NCBI RefSeq assembly: GCF_035582795.1
Contig: NC_134370.1
Span: forward strand, 38,179,501 to 38,243,500
DNA length: 64,000 nt
Direction: 5' to 3'
DNA from: Mycteria americana
Taxonomy: Eukaryota > Chordata > Aves > Ciconiiformes > Ciconiidae
The notes under the pieces were generated by a model. It was not told the DNA's origin. It made no database searches and was given only the letters and a program-made list of their open reading frames with translations. Of the stretch, positions 19,701 through 31,700 are shown piece by piece. Position numbers and translations under genes: made by a program. Numbering within the stretch: position 1 is the stretch's first letter; every line of letters starts with the position of its first letter.

Positions 19701-22700
19701 GGGAAAGGACATCGCCCCACCTATGAGCAGCAGCCGTGTCCAGCTGCAGCTGGGCTGTTACCTGCAGAGCTGAGAGGTCGTCCGGGGCCCGGGCCGTGAT
19801 GGCGGGCTGCACATCCAGCACATTGTAGTTCCTGAAGAGGTTCCTCAGCTGCTCCTTGTTCTCGTCTATCATCTGAATCACCCTGGGAAGAGAAGGGTTG
19901 CTTGGGTATCTTGATGCTAATGAGGATCCCAGAGGACTCAGTGGGCCAGGCTGGGTGATGGGCCAGGTGACGTACCGCTCCACGTCCAGGATGCGGTTGG
20001 TCTCCCTGTTCACCACGTGGATCAGCAGCTCTGTCTGCGCGAAGTTCACCCTACCTTTCTTGTCAACATGGAACTGGAGAGAGACAGCAAGGTCTGCAGT
20101 GCGGGAGAGGTGTCTCCTCCCGGGGCACCTCCTGAGCATGCCCCGAGGTGTGCTTGTGTGGCAAGAGACCCTCAAGCCTGGCATAGGGTTGGTCTGGACC
20201 CCTTTGATACACCCCAGCCTGGGGTATATCTGTCACCTTCAGAGCTCAGGGGTGTCCATGGTTTATACAGACAGGGCACCCTCAAAGGAGACCTCCCAAG
20301 CAGCATGTGGAAGGTTACCTACCCCTCGAAGCAACCTCAAAGGTGGATGGTTACCTGCACATCATCTGTGTTGACGATGGCGCCCGTGATGTTGGAGAGC
20401 AGGCTGATGAACTCCTCCTCGAACTGCCTGACTTTGTCGGGGATCTCGTTGATGATGATTTTGACCCGCTGGTCATCCCGCAGGATGTAAATCCCCACAA
20501 TGGCCGTGTCGTTGTGGCCCACCAGGTCAGAGGCCATGATGTCCACCACGAAGTAGCCGGGGTTGTAGGCCGTGAAGAGGTCGAAGGTTCGCAGGATCCC
20601 ATCAAGGGTTCCTGGGGGAAGGATGGTCACAAGCCCAGGATTTGTGACCCTAGCCATGGGGACATCTTTGGCCACAGGGATGTCTCTGGCCATGGTCCTG
20701 TGCTCCCACGGCATGCAGGGTACGCACCGATGCTGAAGATGTTGGCCACCTCCTCAGAGTCGTTGGAGTGCTGCTTGATGTAGCGGATGCCCAAGATGTT
20801 GTACAGGACCAGGCTGTTATTGCCCACATCGGCATCCACTGCGACCACTCTGATCAGCTCCGACCCCACCTTGGCGTCGGTGGCAACCCCTTTGAGAGAG
20901 AGATGGGACAAGGACCTGGGGCCGGGCTAGCTCTCCCTGCCCCTTCATCCGGTTAGATTTTCCCCGGAGCATCTCTGGCTCCTGGTGCCTCCCCAGCCCC
21001 CATCACCCCTTACCTGCCGTGTACTCTGACTTAGTGAACTGGGGGGACTGGTCATTGATGTCGTCCAGGAAGATCCGCACCTCCTGAAGGGTCAGGTCCT
21101 TGCTGAGGTCCCAGGGCTGAGCTCTGCCTGTCTGCTGGCCCCGAGGAGGGGACCAGTTCCTCTGGCTGGACGCTTTGACGATGATGGAGTAGTATGGATC
21201 CTTCTCCCGGTCCAGGTCTCGCAAGACCTGCAGCTTCCCCTCTCGGCTCAGCTGGAAGTTGCTCTCCTGGTTCCCAGCTGGATGCAGAAAGGGGGCCCCA
21301 GTTAGTCCTCTTCAGACTCGGCATTTCTGAAACACCACCTCGCCCATTGACCAGGGCAGAAAGGCAGCGAGGAGATGATGGGAATGATGGAAACCTTTGG
21401 CGAGGGGTGTGCAGGGGGCTGCAGAGCTGCCCATCCTCTCCCTGCTCCACACCCACCTGCTATGAAGTAGTAGACGATGGCGTTGGAGCCCTCATCCGCG
21501 TCCACTGCCCCGGTGACATTCCCCACCACGGTGCCCGGCCGCGAGTGCTCGGGGACGGACAGCGCCTGGTACTGGGGACTATCCCTCTGCCAGAGATCCC
21601 AGGAGAAGGGAGGGTCATGAGCATTGGGGTGGCTTTAAATAAAAGTGGACAAATCCCATCGTGCTCCCCACCATGGTGATGCCCAGCAGTGCATGTTCCA
21701 TCAGACGTGCTCGCCGGCATCCCCACCCCTGCATCCCCTGTGACCCATCCCCTCCATCCCGGTGCCTTACGGGTGGCCTGAGGAAGACGGGCTCATTGTC
21801 ATCGATGTCATCGAGTGCAACCTGGAGGGGCTGCATGGTCTCATAGGCTGGCTGGCCCTGGTCACAGGCCACGATGATCAGCTGGGGAGAGAGGCAAAAG
21901 GGCCATCCTGGGCAAAGCCACGCGGGCCAGGAGACACCACTGAGGCAGGGACAGACAGGACAGCTGGGTGGTGGAGGATTTTTGGGGCATTTAACAGGGA
22001 ATTGGGAGTTGGCCCACAAGGATGCAACTCCCCGATGGCACTTGATAACCACCCAGTTCCTGCTAAGGTGTGACATCTTCACGACTGTGGCAGCTGACCC
22101 CATCCCCACCACATCGCTTGCATCCCACCAGCCCCACAACAGACCCGCAGCCTCGAGGACTGTCCCGGCCACCCTGCGGGTGTGCTGCTGCCTGGCTCAC
22201 GTTGTACACCGCCTGCTTCTCCCGGTCCAGCCGCTTGGCCGTCTGGATCAGCCCGCTGACCGAGTCGATGCTGAAATACTCCCAGTCTTTGTTCCCTGCC
22301 CCGGTTTTCAGCAGGTTGTAGAGCACCGCTCCGTTGAGGCCCTCATCTTTGTCCGTGGCGTAGACCTCGTAGACGTTGGACCGCAAGGGGATCTCCTGCT
22401 TGCACATGCGTAGCCCCTCAGCCCCAGCATTGCATGTGAGTCCCCTGCTGCCCCTGCCCCTCCAAACCCCCTTGTATTGGGGTCAGCAGGCTCCTGCTGC
22501 CCAAAACCCAACTGGGGGCTGGCAATGTGGAGCCATGATTCCCTTCAGCAGGGTGGCTGCTCCATGCTCACGCCAGGGACTGGCTGAGACAAGCCTGGCT
22601 TCCCAGAAAGGAGAAACATCTTAAATGTCAGCATTTTGGCCCTTGTTTATAAACAGGCTCAGCACGCAGCGCCCGTCTGTTTCCCTATTTTACATGCTGC

Positions 22701-25700
22701 CAGGGTTTCTGTTCCCCAAAGTTGCCCCAGCATCCCCTCTCGCACGTACGGAGAGGGGCTGTTGTTGATTGTCCAGCCCCAGGTCACAAACCTTCTTGCC
22801 ATGTGTTAAATCAAGGTCTTGTTCCATCCCCGGTGGAGATGGAGATTGGATTTTGCCACCGGTAGGCAGGAGTGCTCCTGGGCATGGTCTTGGCATGCCA
22901 TGACCCCCTCTCCCTGTCAGGGGATTTACCTCCTTGATGTGCAGGATGGTGCCATTGGGTGGGCGGACGAAGACGGGGCGGTTGTCATTGATGTCGATGA
23001 CCTCGATGTGGAGCATGGTGGTCCCCCAGAGAGGGGGACGCCCCTTGTCCGTGGCCACCACAGTCAGGTTGAACCTCTCGTAGGACTGCAAGCGCCACCG
23101 GGACATGACAAGCCCGGAGTCTTTATTGATCTTGAAAGCCTCTGGGGGAAGAAAAAACACATCTCTGGCTCAGGACACTTTGCACCAGACAAATTATGAT
23201 TAGAAACCAGTATACCAGATGAAGCGCACTCCTCACTGGTGGGAAATCCCTGCCAAGGGGTGATGGAGCAGAGCTGGCTGCCTGAGGCGAGGGGTGTGGA
23301 CAGTCTCAGGGTTTTTAGAGCATCCCTGACCACTGCTGCATCCCTGCCACTGGGCAGTGCCAAGGGCCCTGCTCCCAGGCCACCCCTGGCTGCGTTTCAC
23401 TCCCTCCCAGTCTGGGTCAGAGGAGCCCATGGATCTCAGGAAAAGGACTGTTCTGCCATTCCCCTCTACATTTATGCTGGCTTTTGCCTGGTTCCTATCA
23501 CTCCTCTGTGCAGAGATATACTGGATTTCAGGCACTATCACTGTCCATCCACAACTTCCCAGCCCTTCTTAGCTTTCCTCTAAAGTGCGCAGTGAGTTTG
23601 CTCCAAGACACACTTGTGTACATAGAAAGCCCTGCTGGGGTGGAGGAGACAAGAAGATAAGCCAAGGCTGGGCTGCAGGATGGAGGCAGGCAAAGCCATA
23701 ACATGCCACGCCATGAGGAACTGGGAACTGTGGAGCAATACCAAAAGCTCCATGCTTTCACTATTACTCCCAGTGAGTGCACAACCTTGCTCCAAACCAG
23801 CCACAGGATATGGGATGTAGGCTTGGCCCCTACGTCTCCTCCAATTGCTCCTCATCATAACCATCCTCCCCGGGGTGGAGCCCCCCACCTCCAGCACCTA
23901 CCCGCTCCGGGGCCCTCGATGCTGTAGGTCACCACACCATTATCCCCTTCGTCCAGGTCGGTGGCGGTCATGGTGATCACTGATGTCCCCGCTGGCTCGT
24001 TCTCATAGACGCTGGTGCTGAACTGGCTCTTGCTGAACTGGGGCCTGAAGTCATTGATGTCCAGGACTGTGATCAGCACCTTCACAGAATCACAGAATCG
24101 TATAGGTTGGAAAAGACCTTTAAGATCATCGAGTCCAACTGTAAACCTAACACTACCAAGACCACCACTACACCATGTCCCTAAGCACCTCATCCAAACG
24201 TCTTTTAAATACCTCCAGGGATGGTGACTCAACCACCTCCCTGGGCAGCCTGTTCCAATGCTTGATAACCCTTTCAGTGAAGTAAAATTTCCTAATATCC
24301 AGTCTAAACCTCCCCTGGCGCAACTTGAGGCCATTTCCTCTCGTCCTATCACTTGTTACCTGGGAGAAGAGACCGACCCCCACCTCGCTACAACCTCCTT
24401 TCAGGTAGCTGTAGAGAGCAATAAGGTCTCCCCTCAGCCTCCTTTTCTCCAGGCTAAACAATCCCAGTTCCCTCAGCCACTCCTCATAAGACTTCTGCTC
24501 CAGACCCTTCACCAGCTTCATTGCCCTTCTCTGCACACGCTCCAGTACCTCCATGTCCCTCTTGTAGTGGGGGGCCCAAAACTGAACACAGGATTCGAGG
24601 TGCGGCCTCGCCAGTGCCCAGTACAGGGGCACAATCACTTCCCTAGTCCTGCTGGCCACGCTATTTTTGATACAAGCCAGGGTGCCATTGGCCTTCTTGG
24701 CCGCCTGGGCACACTGCTGGCTCATAGTCAGGCGGCTGTCAACAAACACCCCCAGGTCCTTCTCTGCCAGGCAGCTTTCCAGCCACTCTTCCCCAAGCCT
24801 GTAGCGTTGCATGGGGTTGCTGTGACCCAAATGCAGGACCTTGCACTTGGCCTTGTTAAACCCCATACAATTGACAAAGCACAGCCAGCTGGGTGACGTG
24901 AGGCTGGAAACGGCCGGGCAGCCCCTGGGGGCTGTATCCCTGCTGTGACCTGTGGCTCTGCTACAGGAGCACGGTGCCCTTCCTGCTATTCGTTTAGCTC
25001 CGCTAGCTGAATTCCTGCCCCCGACAATGGGGGCCACCGCAGCCAGGGCACCCATTCATGCCAGAGCACTTGCAGACAATAACACCGTCCTCGCCTGCCC
25101 CTCCTGCTCTGTCTCCTCCTGCTGACGTGCCGTCCCCATGGCACAAAGCCCCTGCACTGTCCATCCCACGGCCTCTGGGGTCATCTGCTCTTCCTTCTGC
25201 CTAATTCCTCCCCAGAGCCACCAGCAAGCCTGCTGGGGGGGAAAGCCTGAGGTTTAACACCTTCTTGCCAGGGACCACCACACAAGGGGTGGTGGTAGGA
25301 GGAGAGCCCTACCTGCACAGAGTTCTCCCGACGGTTACTGGAGATGTCCCCAGGGTTATCCCTGGCCACGGCTGTCAGTGTGTAGTGATCCTTCTTCTCC
25401 CGGTCCAGGGCTGACAGGATGTAGATGTCACCCTGCAGCACACAGAGACCTTCAGGTGGATCTCGTCTGGCAGAGCTGGTACTCGAGAAGGGGTAGAAGG
25501 TGAGGTGCGGGAGCAAGGCACAAGGTGGGACCATCTCAGCCTCCCCTCCTTTTTCCCCTCTGTTCCGGCCTTGGTTGGCTCCTTACCGTGTTGGGATTTA
25601 TCCCAAACTTGCCCTCTCCATCCCCCAGGCTGTACTGGATGAGAGCAAAACGCCCAGAATCTGCATCCGTGGCCTTGACCCTCAGGATGACCGTACCCAA

Positions 25701-28700
25701 TGGCACGTCCTCAAAGACAGCTTTCTGCAAGCAAAGGGAGCAGGCACGACCGGTTGCTGCATCACTTGCTGTTTTAGCGGGCAGTAACCAAGGGTGCAGG
25801 GTGGCACCTAGGGGTGGGCACAGCTGGACCCAGAACAAGATGTTCACACAGAGTACATTGGTGGGTTGACCATCTTCTTCAGATGGTTCAAGCACAGAGG
25901 GAGGGAAGAGAAGGTGTCCCTGGAGAACTCCTAGCTCTGTGCCCATCCTTTCTGCCCAGCCCCACACAGACTTGGATGGGGGAGCCCAGCTCACCTGGTA
26001 GGATGGTTGACTGAAAACAGGATTGTTGTCGTTGATGTCCACTATCTGGAGGTACACAGGGATCTCAGCGGATCTGCGGGGAGAGCCGTTGTCAGAAGCT
26101 CGGACGGTGAAGTTCAGCCACTGCACCTCCTCGTAGTCCACCGTCCTGTTGGCCACGACCTTCCCTAGAGGATGGCAGACCCTGAAATGAGAAACCTGCC
26201 CCAGGCCACTGACCTGCCCCAGACTCCCACCTCCCCAGACCACCAACCTGCTGACTGGTCTTCGAGGCAGGCGTAGCCTTCCGGGGAGAGGTTCAGCATC
26301 TCATAGGTGATCTGCCCATTGGCACCTTTGTCCGGGTCCACCGCTGAGATAGAGATGAGTGTGGTACCCTGCGTGGCTCCCTCCAGGATCCTTTCGGTGA
26401 AATAGGTGACCCCGAAGGGGCGGAAGCGGGGCGTGTTGTCATTGACGTCCAAGACGTTGACTGTCAGCTTGGCTGTGGCCATGGTGGAGACCACAGGGGA
26501 AGAGGAACAAGTGAGAAAGAGAAGGGAAGGAAGGATGGGAGAAAGGAGGGTTGTAAAGATACAAGCATGAAACTCCAGGAAAGCCAAATAAATTGAGCTG
26601 ATTCATCAATAAAAATGGCAATATTCAGCAAAACCACTATGCCCTGAGCTGGCTGTGGAACAGTCTCACCTACTTCAGACCTACTCCTGATCTGTGTGTG
26701 CCTTCTCACACACGGGCCTGGATTTACCAGGAGCAGGGTGGCAAGACATCATGGGGATGGTAATGATGAAACAGGTGTCTCCCATGGTACGGTTATGGGC
26801 ACACGGTCCTCTCCATCCCCAGTGCAGCCCTGGGATGTCCGGGCTGTTCGCTAAAGGAGGGCTCAGAGGAGAACCCGAACCTGCTGGGAGCTCGTCCAGG
26901 ACTGCTCCCGCTGGAAATGTCACTGGTCAGGGTGGAGAGGGAGCTGGGAGAGCTGCTGGCTACACAGAAGCTGTGCTGGTGCCTGGGAAAGGCCGTGCCA
27001 GGCCCCGGCAGCCGCCAGCCCCGGCCCCGCGTTGCCTGGCAGGAGCCCACACTTACCATTGGGCACACTGACCGAGTGGTCGATGACTTCACTGGCATTG
27101 TCGTGGACGGAGACGGTGACCTCGTAGGTGGCCACCAGTTCCCTGTTGAGGGGGGTTTTGATCTTCACAGCTCCTGGGAACCCCAAAAAGATGGGGGTCA
27201 CAGGCTGTGCCTGTGGCCCCCACCGAGGACCCTCGGCAGACTGGTCTGCACCCTCCGCTGTGCTTGCTCTCCTGCCTCTCCCCAAAGGCTAAATGGGGAA
27301 AACACTCGATAGCTACGGGAGGAGATGACTTCTCTCCCCCTGCTCTCCTTCTCTTGCCTTCCTGCCTGCTCTGCTCTGCCCAGCTAACTGGGTCTCACAC
27401 TGCCTCAGCTGGGGTAAGGATTTGGGTTGTGTGGCCGAGAGGAGTTTAGGAGCAGCTGCTGCTGCTCCCCTGCACGACCCCATCCACCTTAGCTCAGCAT
27501 CCGGGCATCTTTAAGAGTCTTGTCCCATATCCCTTCCAACAAGGATGCTTTCTTTCCCGCATCAGCTCTGCGCTTCCAAAACAGGCGGGGGGAGCTCCTG
27601 GCCCTCCTTCCCCGAGGGCTGAGCCTGCCGTCCACCACTTACCCCAGCGTTGCCCCCCCCCCCGTTCCCCTCAGCGAGGGTGCCCGTGTCCGGTCTGCCA
27701 AGGCTGAGCAGCCCCCAGCCCGCAGCGGGGCCGCCTGTGATGGTGATGGGTGAGATGGAGGGAGGCGACTGATGGCGCAGAGAGAGACATGAGAACAGAC
27801 ACAGAGACAAACCTGGCGGGCTGAGAGCCGGAAAGGAAAGAAAAGGGTTAATTAAGTCAGTTCGATGGGGAAGAGAGGACAGGGCAGGGTAAGACTTGGC
27901 AGCTGGAGGAGGAGAGCAGGGAGGCAGGAGGGAAGTATCATCTCCCTGTGCCTCAGACACCTACCTCCAGGCAGAGAAGAAGAAGAAGCAGAAGCGAGGA
28001 GAGGGGTCCACGCCGCCCGCGCAGCCCTTCCTGCTCTCCTACCTGTCCTAAAATCCACCGCAAACGCTCCTTGCTGGTTGGGCACCAGCGCGTCCGTGTC
28101 GTCACGGGCCACGATCTCCAGCAGGTAGTACTCCAGGCGGGGGTGGAGGTCCCGGTCGATGGCGGTCACCTCAGCCACCACGGTGCCAGGGGCGGCCGAC
28201 TCGGGGATGCTGACCGTCTGGATGGGGTTGATGAACTCAGGCCGGCAGTCGTTTACGTCATCGATGAAGAGGCTGATGGTGGCAGTGCCGGAGAGTGCCG
28301 GCGTGCCCTGGTCCACGGCCACCACCGTCAGCCAGTAGGTATCCCGCTCCTCCCGGTCGATGCTGATGTTGGCCACGCGGATCACCCCCGTGGCGGGGTC
28401 GATCAGGAACCTGTCCTGGCCACCGCCCTCGATCCGGTAATCCAGCTGCTGGTTGAGGCCACTGTCGGCGTCTGTGGCCGTCACCTGCAGGACGGAGAAG
28501 CCTGGAAAGGGGGGACACAGCCCTCTCAAGTGAGGGTTGGAGGGCAGCAGTAACAAGCCCCCGGTCCCAAGGCAAATACCGTCAAGCAACGTGGGAAGCC
28601 CCAGTTCCCACATTTTCTCTACAACCCCATCCTGGCCAGCCCTGACACTGGGACCTGGATCTTCACAGTCCCAGGGGGACACCCAGGTCTCCCCATTGCC

Positions 28701-31700
28701 CACCCTCACATCCAGTCCTGGCCCTCTCCTGACCTGGGGGGCTGTTTTCCCGCAGCCGTGCCGTCCCAGACGCTGGCTGGAAGACGGGGCAGTTGTCATT
28801 GTCATCGAGGACAGTCACTGCCAGGCTGGCGGTGCTGTTCAGCCCCCCCACATCACGAGCCACCAGTGTGAACTCCAGGCAAGGGTCTGGCAAAGCTTCT
28901 CGGTCTATCACGCCACCAGGCTTCACTGAAATGACACCTGGAGAAGGGGAAAATCCTGGTGACAGGCCCCGTGGCTGCCTGGTGGCCCTGGGTCGGGGAT
29001 GGGGACCTGCTGAGCCACCCCACCTGTCCTGTTGTCGATAACAAAGAGGTCCAGGGATGCCTCCATGAGCTGGTAGGTCACCATGGCGTTGCTGCCCTGG
29101 TCACCGTCCAGAGCTAGGATGGGTCCATTGAGCATGGTGACCGGAGTCCCTGGATGGGATGACAAGGGTTAGGGAGAGTTGCGGCCCCCTGCGGAGCCCC
29201 CCCCCCATCCCCCTCCCACCCTGGTGACGCATGAGGGACGGCAATGAATGGATGGAGGAGGTGACAGAGCGGGGCCTCGCAGGGCACGAGGCAGCGGGGG
29301 GTGGCTGCTGCAGCCTTGCAGACCGACTCGCGAGTCCCAGGAGGCAGCGGGACGTCCGGCTAAAAACAAACAGACAGACACATCCGTCAGATGATGGCAC
29401 CAGCACCCTGCCGCTGAGGGCATCACCTGAAGGCACCTAAACCCTTCACCTGGGATGCCCCTCGATGGCGGGACAGGGAGGTACTCGAGGTCTTGGAGCA
29501 GGGAGCGATTTAAATGGCAAGAAGGCAAAAAAAAGAGGAATATTTCTAGCTCTTTGGCTGGGAAATGTCTACCTGGACAGGCTGGACTGTGTTATCTCTA
29601 ACCCCCGGAGCAAGGTGGCTCCAGGTGCTGGTGTTGGAGAGATGGCACCCCATCCCCTGCAGGGATGTTGGGCAGGTTGGTGCCCTCAAGGCTGCCCCCA
29701 GGGCTCGGCTCAGACCATGGGCACGTCTTGCTATCTGCAGCTGAGCTGTTCCCAAATGGGGCTGATTTCTCACAGGATTGTGCCTTATCTGTGCCAGGAA
29801 GGGTTTCCGCCAGCAGCATGGACTAAAGCCACGTTCTCCACGAGGCTGACCTCCTCGGGCAGTCGGCAGGAGCCCCTCATACTCAGCATCCCCATCCTAA
29901 TGACTTGCAGCCTTTTCCTGCTCAGCGTCGTGTCTCCTCCATGACGGCCAGGAGACACCTCCCCTTGCCCAGCCCCAAAGGGATTCTCCAGGAGCCACCT
30001 AAGGGAGCGAAGAGAGACCTACCTGGGGGTGAGTTCTCCATCACCTCGGCCTGGTAGGAGCTCTGGGTGAAGAGGGGGCGGTTGTCGTTCTCATCTGCTA
30101 TGGAAATGACCAGTAGGTCAAAATCCTAAAAGAAAACAGGGACAAGAGGGCGATGACCACAACGTCCTTTCCTTGAGCTCACCTCCTGCCTCTCCCACCT
30201 CCAGCTTAGTGCTGGCCAAAGCTGGAGTCCTGTGCAACCATGATGCTGTTCTCCCTGGACCACCCTGGAGGGTCTGCAGGGACCCTCACCCCACGGCTGG
30301 GCATCCCTTCCCAGCCTGCACCCCGAAGGGTGATGCATGGGACATCTTGGCAGGGCCAAAGGATGCTCTGGTGTCGTTGTCCAGCTCTCCAGCCCAACTT
30401 TGTCCCACCTTCCATGACATCTACTGCTGTTGCATGGAGTGAACATGAGATGTTGAACTTGCCCTAAATCCTACTGGTCCTGTTGTCTGATGGGGAGGGT
30501 GTTGCAGCACCCTCCTTGTGACCCTCAGTTGCTTTTGGGGGATGGGGCTGCTATTGGAAATGCTATGGGTAGATGCACCACCTCTTTGTGGACATGGCAG
30601 GAGCCCTCCTCCCACCCACCCTGCCGCCTGCGCCACTGGAGACCCTGGCAGTGTCCGTAATTACCCGCCTGGCATTGCGTATGTTCTCGGGGTTGTCCTT
30701 CACTGTGACGGTCAGCCTGTACTCCGCCACCCGCTCCCTGTCTAGCGGGCGGTTTACATAGACGATGCCACTCTACCAAGAAAAAAGGGAGAAAATAGGT
30801 ACAAGGGATGTGAAACACGCTTCCCCCGGGGCATCTCCTGCCAGGGCAGGATGAGGGAAGGCATCACGCCAGATGGCACCCATGAGTGCCCAGGGAAGGC
30901 AGGGCTCCAGGGCCAGGGGTGCCCACCCTCCGCATCCCGGCATCCCACCCCCTGGCGCGGGGTGGCCGCGATCCCCGGGGCCGTACGGTGCTGTTGATGT
31001 AGAAGGCATTCTCTGTGTTGCCTGATGTTATGTCGAAGGTCAGTAGGGCGTTCGGCCCCTTGTCTGCGTCCCGGGCAAGGACACGGGTGACGAAGCTGGA
31101 GACGGGGGCATTTTCACTGAGGGTGAGGTTCATTGGGAGGTTGAGGAGCACGGGGTCGTTGTCGTTGATGTCCAGCACACGGATGCCCACGAGCATCTGC
31201 CAGGGAGAGAAGCAGCGCGGGCATGTGGCACCTATTTCCATCCCTCCCATCCTTTTTTTGCAAGAGGTGGGCTTCCCCACTCAGCCCACTACACTCTGGG
31301 GGAGGAAAGCCCCAGGGACAAGGGGAAGGAAGAAGAGGGGAGGAGAGCAAAGGCAGAGGAGACTCCAAGGAAGGAGCTAGGGATGGAGGACAGCACCCCA
31401 CAGCCCCCCACACTGCCCGGGGGGGACTCACCGTGGAGCTGAGGGGGGGCACCCCCCAGTCCTGGGCAGCGATGGTGAGGTTGTAGAAAGGGATGTTCTC
31501 ACGGTCCAGCTCAGCATCCTTCCGCACCCGCAGCTCCCCTTCCACCGGGGAGATGACAAACTCCCCTGCCGGAGACAGCGGGGCCCTGGCTTGTGCCATC
31601 CTGCTGTGAATGGCCTGGCTCCCCAGGGGGACGGCTTGTTTCGGAGCCGGGGGACAGGCACCATGGCGGGCTTGGGAACAACAGCCCCAGTGCCGCATTA

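Noticed and set aside
24876-25055. N-terminal extension of the CR1 reading frame
   Set aside because: The frame happens to stay open past the LINE edge; the sequence no longer resembles CR1.
26455-26490. ATG (MATAKLT) read as a start of a short CDH23 form
   Set aside because: The ATG lies just upstream of the acceptor gccacag; the exon begins at 26472 in phase with the previous exon.
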